NCBI GenBank assembly: GCA_035628595.1
Contig: DASPJN010000179.1
Location: 1 to 14,323, forward strand
Direction of reading: 5' to 3'
DNA length: 14,323 nt
Origin: Chryseosolibacter sp035628595
GTDB taxonomy: Bacteria; Bacteroidota; Bacteroidia; Cytophagales; Cyclobacteriaceae
The notes beneath the pieces were generated by a model that was not told the origin of the DNA, ran no database searches, and saw only the letters and a list, made by a program, of their open reading frames with translations. The position numbers were made by a program, and so were the translations under genes. Each line of letters begins with the position of its first letter. Positions within the stretch are counted from its first letter, which is position 1. Shown in pieces: positions 1 through 6,849 of this stretch.

Positions 1-909
1 TCACGCGATAAGCCCCCGACAGATGACGGCTTCATTTACGAAGTTAAATGGGATGGCATCCGGGCACTCGTTTCATTCGAAGATGGAAAAGTAAAGATCC
101 ATACACGTAATCAGAATGATGTCACAGCGCAGTTTCCTGAACTGCTCGATGGTGACAAAGCATTCCGCGCCACCAACGCGGTATTCGATGCAGAGATCGT
201 GAGTCTGGATGAATCCGGAAAACCCGTTTTTAAAAAAGTGATCAACCGGTTAATGGCATCGGGTGAAACGAACATTTTGAAAGCGTCGAAAGTAAATCCA
301 TGCTACTGCTATATTTTTGATTGTCTGTATCTCGATGGCAGACCGATCATCAATGATCCACTCGTAAAACGAAAGGAATGGCTGCGCGATGCTGTCAAGT
401 TTGATACACCATACCGTGTGAGTGATTCTGTCGAGGATGGACTTTCATTGTTTGAGGCTGCGCGCGAGCACGGACTCGAAGGTATCATGGCAAAGAAGGC
501 CGATAGCAAATACCTGCCGGGAAAACGAACCGACTGCTGGTACAAGATCAAGGTAAGGCAATCGTCCGAGGTTTTCGTGATCGGTTATACGAAAGGAAAG
601 GGAGAACGAGGAACTACTTTCGGTGCACTTCATATTGCGGAATTACAGGAGGGGAAGCTCCATTACAGGGGAAAAGTTGGTACCGGTTTCGATGACAGTA
701 CAATCCGTGATATCCTGAAAGTGATATCGAAAGTTGACACACTGAAAAAGCCTAACGTAATCGGCCAGCTCATTGACGAGAAGATCAGCACGTGGCTTGA
801 TCCGCGCATTGTTGCCGAAGTGAACTATTCGCGGCTTACACCGGATAAAATGTTTAGAGAACCGGTGTTTATGAAGCTGCGATTGGATTTGAGCGACGTC
901 GTATTATAA
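1..909 (+). CDS. ligD: LigD-type ATP-dependent DNA ligase, 5'-truncated
   Basis: This enzyme seals double-strand breaks in bacterial NHEJ with Ku, through a lysine-AMP intermediate. The reading frame is open from base 1, so the N-terminus lies outside the window; the GTG at 199 is internal and not a start. Motif I is KWDGIR, with the adenylated lysine at bases 46-48. Motif III is FDCLYLDG (from base 319), motif IV is EGIMAK (from 478) and motif V is WYKIK (from 538). An OB-fold follows (EVFVIGYTKGKGER) and ends with the motif VI-like RIVAEVNYSRLTPDKMFREP. The stop comes directly after the OB-fold, so there is no C-terminal polymerase domain. A phosphoesterase or polymerase domain could still lie upstream, so a ligase-only protein cannot be told from a LigD. 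The next gene converges on it across 56 bp with no clear terminator. Ku at 4413 supports the NHEJ role. Confidence 0.93.
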   Translation, partial: SRDKPPTDDGFIYEVKWDGIRALVSFEDGKVKIHTRNQNDVTAQFPELLDGDKAFRATNAVFDAEIVSLDESGKPVFKKVINRLMASGETNILKASKVNPCYCYIFDCLYLDGRPIINDPLVKRKEWLRDAVKFDTPYRVSDSVEDGLSLFEAAREHGLEGIMAKKADSKYLPGKRTDCWYKIKVRQSSEVFVIGYTKGKGERGTTFGALHIAELQEGKLHYRGKVGTGFDDSTIRDILKVISKVDTLKKPNVIGQLIDEKISTWLDPRIVAEVNYSRLTPDKMFREPVFMKLRLDLSDVVL

Positions 910-965
910 GCAGGCTTTCAGTTTAGTTACCCTGTGTCAAATCCCGACAACTCCGAAATGGTCTA

Positions 966-2177
966 TCACTTACAAACCTGAGAAATCAACTTCTCATCCA
1001 CGCTCATACCATGCTTTACGGCATCACGGAAATCGGCGCAAGCTTCTATATTTTTTCCAGATTGCATTTTGGCGATGCCGCGATTGTAAAACGCAACTGC
1101 ATTGTCGGGATAGTACAGGAGCGAGATTGTATAGTCTTCAATGGCATCAGCGAGACGTCCCTTCTTTAAAAGCACATTTGCGCGGTTTACCCATGCTTTT
1201 GCGAAAGTTTCTTTGAGATCGATTGCTTTCGTGTAATCAGCGTATGCTCCGTCGAGGTCGGATAATTTTTCGCGCGCTAATCCACGCGCAAGCCATATTT
1301 CGGCATCGTCTGAATCGCGTGAAAGCGCCTTGTCGAAATCGGCGAGTGCGCCAGTATAGTCCTGGTTTTCCAATCTTTCCAGTCCGCGTTGAAGGTAAGG
1401 ATACAACAACGTTGAATCCAGTGCGATGGTCTTGGTCAGGCGCGCTTCTGCTGATTGGTCATTTCCATGTTTTGATTCCCATTCGTCCATCAGGAGTTGA
1501 GCGACCGCATGCTCGGGGTTCAGCTGCAATGCTTTCGTGTAGTCTTCAACCGCCGTGCTATCGCTCATCATCGCTTTTGCCTGTCCACGGTTAGCATACG
1601 AATCAGCGTCGTGTGTATTCAATTGCACGGCGTTCGTAAAGTGTTCAACTGCTTTTGCGAAATTATTCAGACGCATTTCAATCAGACCCAGATAATGATA
1701 CACATACGGATGGTGCGATTTGCCACTGGTAGTAATGATCGGTGATTTGTCATTGGCGGCGGCTGCCTTCTGTTTGAAGAAAAGCGCGTTCGTCTCTGTT
1801 GCTGTTAGCGTGAGCAAAAGCTCAAAATCTTCGCGTGCAAGCTCATACTGTGCAACTTTATATCGTAGCGCACCTCGGCTTAAAAGGGTTTCAGTATGTT
1901 GGGGAAAGTGTTCAAGATAGGCACTATAATCAGTAAGGGATCGATCGAGATCATTCAACTGTTCGCGCACCGATCCACGCATCGGATATGCTTCAAAAAA
2001 GCCAGGGTAATGTTTGATACACTCACTCAGTATTACTTCGGCACTGCTCAAGTCGCCTTTCCGTATCTGTCTTTCAGCTTCTTCGAGATACTCGAAATTT
2101 TTCGCTATCTTATCTTGTGCACTGAGGGAACAAAGGCCTACCGTAATCAGAACCAGGAGAGATGTACAAAGTCGCAT
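966..2177 (-). CDS. Exported tetratricopeptide-repeat protein
   Basis: A 403-residue protein that probably acts as a periplasmic or envelope scaffold; its partner is unknown. I chose the ATG at 2177 because it starts a compact signal peptide (MRLCTSLLVLITVGLCSLSA, cleavage likely before QD) and has a weak GGGA six bases upstream. An in-frame ATG at 2183 and a TTG at 2198 are less likely. The Cys in VGLC is not in a proper lipobox, so it is probably not a lipoprotein. About nine TPR units follow, at roughly residues 27-128, 157-224 and 257-392. Typical pieces are YANRGQAKAMM, EDYTKALQLNP and AIEDYTISLLYYPDNAVAFYNRG. A non-TPR insert lies at about 129-156. It converges with the ligase and is divergent from the TetR gene, so it is probably its own transcript. 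The fold is clear; the function is not. Confidence 0.88.
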   Translation of the reverse strand: MRLCTSLLVLITVGLCSLSAQDKIAKNFEYLEEAERQIRKGDLSSAEVILSECIKHYPGFFEAYPMRGSVREQLNDLDRSLTDYSAYLEHFPQHTETLLSRGALRYKVAQYELAREDFELLLTLTATETNALFFKQKAAAANDKSPIITTSGKSHHPYVYHYLGLIEMRLNNFAKAVEHFTNAVQLNTHDADSYANRGQAKAMMSDSTAVEDYTKALQLNPEHAVAQLLMDEWESKHGNDQSAEARLTKTIALDSTLLYPYLQRGLERLENQDYTGALADFDKALSRDSDDAEIWLARGLAREKLSDLDGAYADYTKAIDLKETFAKAWVNRANVLLKKGRLADAIEDYTISLLYYPDNAVAFYNRGIAKMQSGKNIEACADFRDAVKHGMSVDEKLISQVCK

Positions 2178-2264
2178 AATCATTCCCGCTAACAACAATG
2201 AAATTTAAAAAATAATTGATTCACTTTATAAAACCGTTTCACGTCAAAACATGTTAAAGCTGGT

Positions 2265-2948
2265 ATGCAAACCACAAAAAGAAAGTCGACAAAAAAGTCT
2301 GAAGCCGCTGTAGTTGCTCCCGAGACACGGATTCTACTTGCTTATATGAATCATTTGTTACTTCACGGCAAACGGCCTGATTCAGTATTTAAGTTCGCGC
2401 TCGATCTCGGTATCAAAGAAGATGACTTTTATAATTACTATGCATCATTCGAAGCAATTGAACGGCAGGTTTGGAAAGGTTTCCTCGATAAAACAATGCT
2501 CCGCCTGAATGCCGATGAATCCTTTGCCGGCTTTACCTCCCGCGAAAAGATCCTCGCGTTCTATTACACTTTCTTTGAAGACCTGAAATCCAGTCGCTCG
2601 TTTGTTCTACTTCAATTGGAGAATCAAAAACGGCTTGAGCTTACGCCCGGTTTTCTAAAAGATTTCAAAGTGCAGTTCGAGCAATTTGTCACGAACATAT
2701 TAAATGGAGGTATTGAATCCAGTGAAATAGCAAAACGTCCATACATCGATGAAAGGTATCCGTCATTGTTTTGGATGCATCTCGGATTTTTGCTGATGTT
2801 TTGGCGAGACGATAGTAGCATGGGCTTTGAGAAGACAGATGCTGCGATTGAAAAATCGGTAAACGTTGCGTTCGACCTTATCGGACATGGTGCTGTTGAT
2901 TCAGTAGTCGATTTTGCAAAGTTCATGTATCAAACGCGGGTGAAATAA
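2265..2948 (+). CDS. TetR-like transcriptional regulator
   Basis: A 227-residue putative DNA-binding regulator. After a basic N-terminal stretch (KRKSTKKS), residues about 20-65 form a short helical domain with a TetR-type helix-turn-helix: GKRPDSVFKFALDLGI, then DDFYNYYASFEAIE. This DNA-binding part is divergent; DFYNYY takes the place of the usual LYYHF of the recognition helix. The all-helical remainder resembles the TetR C-terminal domain found mostly in Bacteroidota (I recall it as the TetR_C_23 type). The stop is 5 nt before the ABC1-kinase ATG, so the two genes are almost certainly co-transcribed and it may autoregulate the pair. The ATG at 2265 is the first in frame; the 87 bp to the divergent TPR gene hold no clear promoter or operator. 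A non-regulatory helical protein is possible, since the HTH is weak. Confidence 0.8.
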   Translation: MQTTKRKSTKKSEAAVVAPETRILLAYMNHLLLHGKRPDSVFKFALDLGIKEDDFYNYYASFEAIERQVWKGFLDKTMLRLNADESFAGFTSREKILAFYYTFFEDLKSSRSFVLLQLENQKRLELTPGFLKDFKVQFEQFVTNILNGGIESSEIAKRPYIDERYPSLFWMHLGFLLMFWRDDSSMGFEKTDAAIEKSVNVAFDLIGHGAVDSVVDFAKFMYQTRVK

Positions 2949-2953
2949 TTGGA

Positions 2954-4243
2954 ATGAAAGAGTTTGAGAAAATTCCCGTCAGTAAAGTGCAGCGGGCTTC
3001 AAAGTTTATCGCGACGGGTGCGAAGATCGGAAGCAATTACCTGAAACATTACAGTAAAAAGCTTGTTAATCCTGAACTGACTAAAGAACAGCTTCATGCC
3101 GATAACGCCAGCGATATTTATAGCTCGTTAAGTGAGTTGAAGGGAAGTGCGCTGAAGGTGGCGCAAATGCTGAGCATGGACAAAAGTCTGTTGCCGCAGG
3201 CGTACCAGCAGCAGTTTGCAATGGCCCAGTATTCGGCTCCCCCCTTATCGTATCCCCTTGTTGTTAAAACGTTTCAAAAACATTTTGGGAAAGGGCCGGA
3301 ACAGATCTTCGACACGTTTACGCGCAAAGCCGTGAACGCGGCTTCCATGGGACAGGTTCACCAGGCAACATTGAAGGGGAAAAAGCTTGCCGTGAAAATC
3401 CAGTATCCCGGTGTCGCCGATAGCGTACGTTCCGACCTGGCAATGGTTAAGCCGATCGCTTTGTCGATGTTCAAGCTCAACCCGGCTGAGTATGACGAGT
3501 TTATTCAGGAGGTTGAGATGCGAATGATGGAAGAAACGGATTATCTACTGGAGCTTAAACGGTCGATCGAGCTTTCAGGAAAATCCAGCCACCTGCAAAA
3601 CATCGTGTTCCCAAAATATTATCCCGAGCTTTCGTGCTCACGCATTCTGGTTATGGACTGGCTTGAAGGAAAGCCGTTAGGAGAGGTGGTTAAACACCCA
3701 TTGCCGCCAGACGTTGGAAACAAACTTGGCCAGGCCATGTGGGACTTCTATCATTTCCAGATGCATCAGGTTCGTGCCGTACACGCCGATCCTCATCCCG
3801 GTAATTTTATTGTCACGCCCGACTTCAACCTCGGTGTAATAGATTTCGGTTGTGTGAAAGTTATACCGGATGCTTTTTATGACCTCTATTTCCAGCTGCA
3901 GGATCCCGATATCCTCACGAACAAAGCGAAGAAAGAAAAGGTGTTTCATGGACTCCGGTTCATCCACCACGAAGATTCAGCGAAGGATAAAGCGTTTTTT
4001 ACTGCGTTGTTTACGAGGCTCGTAGAATTGCTGGTCAGGCCCTTTCAGCATGATGAATTCGATTTCGCGGATGAGCAATACTTTAACCAGCTCTGGTCTT
4101 TTGGCGAAGAACTAACATCGTTAAGAGAATTGAAACAGTCTAAGCGCGCCCGCGGAATCCGCGATGCCGTGTATATCAACCGTACCTACTTCGGATTATT
4201 TACCCTGTTACATGAATTGAAGGCAAAGGTGACGGTGCGTTAA
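2954..4243 (+). CDS. ABC1/AarF/UbiB-family atypical kinase
   Basis: A 429-residue member of the COQ8/UbiB protein-kinase-like family, whose members support quinone or lipid metabolism, often as ATPases. Visible landmarks are: a KxGQ-like motif written KVAQ (residues 68-71, in LKGSALKVAQMLSMD); the Ala-rich nucleotide loop NAASMGQVH (128-136); the VAVK-type lysine in AVKIQYPG (K148); EETDYLLE (193-200), matching the family's ExD region; the catalytic loop HADPHPGNF (277-285); and the metal-binding DFG (297-299). There is no C-terminal transmembrane pair of the E. coli UbiB type; this is the shorter ABC1 form. The KxGQ glycine is alanine here. It is the second gene of an operon with the TetR-like regulator, and 169 bp separate it from ku, which has its own promoter candidate. 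The family is certain; its substrate is unknown, so no ubiB symbol is given. Confidence 0.93.
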   Translation: MKEFEKIPVSKVQRASKFIATGAKIGSNYLKHYSKKLVNPELTKEQLHADNASDIYSSLSELKGSALKVAQMLSMDKSLLPQAYQQQFAMAQYSAPPLSYPLVVKTFQKHFGKGPEQIFDTFTRKAVNAASMGQVHQATLKGKKLAVKIQYPGVADSVRSDLAMVKPIALSMFKLNPAEYDEFIQEVEMRMMEETDYLLELKRSIELSGKSSHLQNIVFPKYYPELSCSRILVMDWLEGKPLGEVVKHPLPPDVGNKLGQAMWDFYHFQMHQVRAVHADPHPGNFIVTPDFNLGVIDFGCVKVIPDAFYDLYFQLQDPDILTNKAKKEKVFHGLRFIHHEDSAKDKAFFTALFTRLVELLVRPFQHDEFDFADEQYFNQLWSFGEELTSLRELKQSKRARGIRDAVYINRTYFGLFTLLHELKAKVTVR

Positions 4244-4344
4244 TCCTTCGGCCGTTCCAGTTAGGGGCATCCTTTTTTACAATACGTGATTGCTGGCTTG
4301 CAAAGGAAGCAAAAACGAAGCTTATAATTTTATTGCTGCTTCGG

Positions 4345-4375
4345 TTTGTAACCTTTAAGATTTTCAATACTTTAG
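4345..4375 (+). promoter_or_regulatory. Putative Bacteroidota-type promoter for ku
   Basis: TTTG at 4345-4348 is followed by exactly 19 nt and then TACTTTAG at 4368-4375. This matches the Bacteroidota primary-sigma consensus (TTTG, N19, TAnnTTTG) at all but one defined base. Transcription would begin near 4382, about 30 nt before the ku ATG, with an A/T-rich leader. Just upstream, CGAAGC (4316-4321) can pair with GCTTCG (4338-4343) across a 16-nt loop. That could be a weak terminator for the ABC1-kinase operon, but the loop is long and there is no good T-run. Confidence 0.5.
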
Positions 4376-4412
4376 CAGTCCCAGGTTAATTTTTTAATGT
4401 AACACAATTTTT

Positions 4413-5276
4413 ATGCGCGCGATCTGGAAAGGACACATTCAGTTTTCCCTTGTTACGATTCCCGTCAGGATCTATAATGCGATTGATGCAGGTCAGTCAA
4501 TCAGCTTTAACCTTTTATCGAAAGAGAATCACAATCCGGTTAGCTACGAGAAGAAGGATAAAGTGACAGGCGAGCCGCTGAAAAATGAAGACATCGTTAA
4601 GGGCTATCAGTACGAGCCCGGACAATATGTAATCATCGAACCGGAAGATTTCGAAAAGGTGAAGTTGAAAAGTGAAAAGGTAATTGAGATCAAGGGATTC
4701 GTGGATGCCTCTGAAGTGAGTGCATCACTCTTCGAATCGCCGTATTACATCGGGCCTGATGGCGACGTTGCCGCTAAAACGTACGGTCTGTTGGCGGAGA
4801 CGCTCAAGCAAAGTAATAAGTTTGCCGTCGGAACAGTGGTATTGAGAGATCGGGAAACGCCGTTGTTACTGTCGCCGCATGAAAAAGGTATTGTGATGTA
4901 CCGCTTGCGTTATCCCAATGAAGTAAGAGACATCAATGAAGTGCCGCTGTTAAAGGATGTGAAGGCCGACAAAGACCAGCTTAAGCTAGCCAAGACACTT
5001 GTGGATTCGATGTCCATTAAGTTTTCCGACATTGAAATGAAGGATAACTACACCGAAAAGCTTCGTGAAATAATTGAAGCAAAGATTGAAGGCAAAGAGG
5101 TCGTTGTCGTTGAAGAAGAGGCCCCTAAAGTTGTCGACATCATGACGGCGTTGAAGGCCAGTATCGATGCAGCGAAGAAAAAGCCAATGGAAAAAGCGAA
5201 AGGCGATTCTGCCCGCAAAGAGAAAGAAGAAACTACCGAAAAGAAGAAGAAGACCGCGAGAAAGAAAGCGAGTTAA
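4413..5276 (+). CDS. ku: Ku protein of bacterial non-homologous end joining
   Basis: A 287-residue homodimeric ring protein that binds DNA double-strand ends and recruits the LigD ligase. The start MRAIWKGHIQFSLVTIPVRIY is the hallmark Ku N-terminus and fixes the ATG at 4413. Further core signatures are EDIVKGYQYEPGQYVII (59-75), SLFESPYYIGPD (105-116), AKTYGLL (121-127) and the dimer/arch region ending near DNYTEKLREIIEAKIEGKEV (211-230). The segment at 34-46 (LLSKENHNPVSYE) lacks paired cysteines. Residues about 254-287 form a disordered tail very rich in Lys, Glu and Ala (KKKPMEKAKG, EKKKKTARKK), like the lysine-rich C-terminal extensions that aid DNA binding in other bacterial Ku proteins. 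It has its own promoter candidate and lies 83 nt upstream of the small TPR gene. It pairs with the ligase at 1-909. Confidence 0.96.
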   Translation: MRAIWKGHIQFSLVTIPVRIYNAIDAGQSISFNLLSKENHNPVSYEKKDKVTGEPLKNEDIVKGYQYEPGQYVIIEPEDFEKVKLKSEKVIEIKGFVDASEVSASLFESPYYIGPDGDVAAKTYGLLAETLKQSNKFAVGTVVLRDRETPLLLSPHEKGIVMYRLRYPNEVRDINEVPLLKDVKADKDQLKLAKTLVDSMSIKFSDIEMKDNYTEKLREIIEAKIEGKEVVVVEEEAPKVVDIMTALKASIDAAKKKPMEKAKGDSARKEKEETTEKKKKTARKKAS

Positions 5277-5324
5277 TAGTTTCAAACTGAGTTCTTTTCC
5301 CGAGCCAAGGGCACGAAATCCCGC

Positions 5325-5355
5325 TTGCCCGCGTGACGAAATAGCCATACCTTTG
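5325..5355 (+). promoter_or_regulatory. Putative promoter of the small TPR gene; leaderless
   Basis: TTG at 5325-5327, a 20-nt spacer and a perfect TAnnTTTG element (TACCTTTG, 5348-5355) form a Bacteroidota-type promoter. The ATG at 5360 begins only 4 nt after the element. That is about where transcription should start, so the mRNA would have almost no leader and no ribosome binding site. Confidence 0.5.
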
Positions 5356-5359
5356 TGTC

Positions 5360-5959
5360 ATGGCTAAGGTTGTACAGTTTCATTTCAATTCCCCTCCGGA
5401 GAAACTCGGCCTGCAGCGTGTTCAGAAGAAGAAATCCAAAGATGTTCTCAAGCCCGGTCAGCTGAATCTGTTTTCCGGAGCCCGGATTGTAAAGCTGAAT
5501 CAACTTTCCCCTTTTGAAGAAGCATTGTTATTTGACGAACAAGGCGATGTGGGTAATGCACGGAAAAGCTACCTGAATGCCATCGACGCGCAGGATTCTG
5601 CCGCCGATGCTTACTGTAATCTCGGCATCATTGAATCGCAGGAAGGAAATTATCCGAAAGCGATTGATTGCTTCACCAAAGCACTGAAAGCAAATCCGCG
5701 TCATAATGAGGCGCATTATAATCTTGCCAACCTGTACGCTGAAGTTGGAAATTATAATCTCGCGAAGATCCATTATGAGATTGCGATCGAGCTGGAGCCA
5801 TCTTTTCCCAACAGCTATTTTAATTTAGGACTTACGCTCGCGATGATGAACGACTATGCGGGCGCGATCGAATCCCTTCAAAATTTCAAGAAGCTTTCAC
5901 CCGACGAAGAGCATCAGCAAACGAATGAGCTGATCTTTAAAATGTCTGGATTACAGTAG
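5360..5959 (+). CDS. Small cytoplasmic tetratricopeptide-repeat protein
   Basis: A 199-residue protein with no signal peptide or membrane segment, so probably a cytoplasmic adaptor. The first ~47 residues are basic and of no recognised fold (VQKKKSKDVLKPGQLNLFSG). Four TPR units follow at about 50-81, 82-115, 116-149 and 150-183. The two middle ones are close to consensus: AYCNLGIIESQEGNYPKAID, then NEAHYNLANLYAEVGNYNLA. The ATG at 5360 is the only ATG before residue 163, so the start is well fixed despite the lack of an upstream Shine-Dalgarno. It follows ku by 83 nt on the same strand, but a promoter element abuts the ATG, so it is probably transcribed on its own. Its 3' end overlaps the convergent DUF3667 gene by 9 bp. 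The binding partner cannot be told from sequence. Confidence 0.88.
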   Translation: MAKVVQFHFNSPPEKLGLQRVQKKKSKDVLKPGQLNLFSGARIVKLNQLSPFEEALLFDEQGDVGNARKSYLNAIDAQDSAADAYCNLGIIESQEGNYPKAIDCFTKALKANPRHNEAHYNLANLYAEVGNYNLAKIHYEIAIELEPSFPNSYFNLGLTLAMMNDYAGAIESLQNFKKLSPDEEHQQTNELIFKMSGLQ

Positions 5960-6826
5960 CCAGAACGTTACCAGAAACAGGATGATCCTGTAAAGTTCAA
6001 GCGCAACAAACAATCCGAGCAAACCAAGCATTACTTTAATGATCAAGAGGAAGCCGCGTTCATTGTAAAATGTTTTGCCTGCACTGAACATGAAATATGC
6101 ATTCGTCAACACGAAGATGAGGGTAAGCGTTGTGTCGTCGAGATATTTTTCCCATCCGGTATGGCTCCAGTGAATGACGTTATTGATGATGATCAGTAGC
6201 AAGGACAGGAACAGCGTATTCATGGCCAGATTGAAGATCGCCAGTTCCAGCGAAACGGTGAGGTGATCGGAGAAGTAACGGGAACGTTTCGCGAAAATGA
6301 TGGCGAGTGGGCCAGCTGCACAAAGAACAAAAAGAATCACGAGAAGTTTTGCCAGGCTTGTGGATTTCTCGTTATACATCAGACTGTAACCCTGGTAGCT
6401 GTATCCTTCTTCCGCAAGCTTGTCATTCACCATTGAACGGACGATGGGGCTATGTGTGCGCAAGTGCATCTGGGTATTCAGCGACGTATTGAACAACTGC
6501 ACCAATGGAAAAAGAAAGTAGATGACGTTCAGAACAAAAAACAGCTGCATTGGCCGCATGTAGTTCACACGTTTACCCGTGGAATACTCCTTCGAAAAAA
6601 AGCCAGGTTTTCGGATAATAAGAAAGAGTGTTTTGATAAACTTATTTTCGACAACTGCGCTCGTGATATTGAAATTTGTAAGCCATGTTTTGAAAGAGCG
6701 ATCTTCTGCCACTAATACTTTCTCGCCGCACACGTTACAGTAGTTGCCGCGGAATTCATGTCCACAGCTTTTGCAGGTGTGTAGTATATCTTGCTCGATC
6801 ATTGAGTCAACTTGAAATTCGGTCAT
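5951..6826 (-). CDS. DUF3667-type zinc-ribbon membrane protein
   Basis: A 291-residue integral membrane protein of unknown function, common in Bacteroidota. The N-terminus carries a zinc-ribbon-like CxxC pair (C18, C21, C30, C33, in CKSCGHEFRGNYCNVCGEK), followed by a cytosolic linker. The family signature comes next: STGKRVNYMRPMQLFFVLN (82-100) leading into the first membrane helix (about 91-112). Further hydrophobic segments lie at about 158-180, 192-216, 232-250 and 258-289. A polar loop at 113-157 probably faces the periplasm. I kept the ATG at 6826; M9 (6802) is an alternative. Neither has a Shine-Dalgarno. It starts 23 nt after the HD–PycTM stop on the same strand, so the two form a likely operon. 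Its tail overlaps the TPR gene. It has no known enzymatic role. Confidence 0.85.
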   Translation of the reverse strand: MTEFQVDSMIEQDILHTCKSCGHEFRGNYCNVCGEKVLVAEDRSFKTWLTNFNITSAVVENKFIKTLFLIIRKPGFFSKEYSTGKRVNYMRPMQLFFVLNVIYFLFPLVQLFNTSLNTQMHLRTHSPIVRSMVNDKLAEEGYSYQGYSLMYNEKSTSLAKLLVILFVLCAAGPLAIIFAKRSRYFSDHLTVSLELAIFNLAMNTLFLSLLLIIINNVIHWSHTGWEKYLDDTTLTLIFVLTNAYFMFSAGKTFYNERGFLLIIKVMLGLLGLFVALELYRIILFLVTFWLL

Positions 6827-6828
6827 TT

Positions 6829-6844
6829 AACAATACGTATCGTT
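6829..6844. repeat. 16-bp imperfect palindrome between HD and DUF3667 genes
   Basis: AACAATACGTATCGTT is palindromic apart from one mismatched pair (the 4th and 13th bases) and is centred on ACGT. It has no loop, so it would be a protein site rather than a hairpin. It sits 2 nt upstream of the DUF3667 ATG, where the ribosome would bind. It may be chance. Confidence 0.3.
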
Positions 6845-6849
6845 GATCA

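Noticed and set aside
2161..2264. A divergent promoter/operator between the TPR and TetR genes
   Set aside because: TAAATTTC on the minus strand resembles the -7 element, but no TTG lies at the right distance, and no clear palindrome is present for TetR binding.
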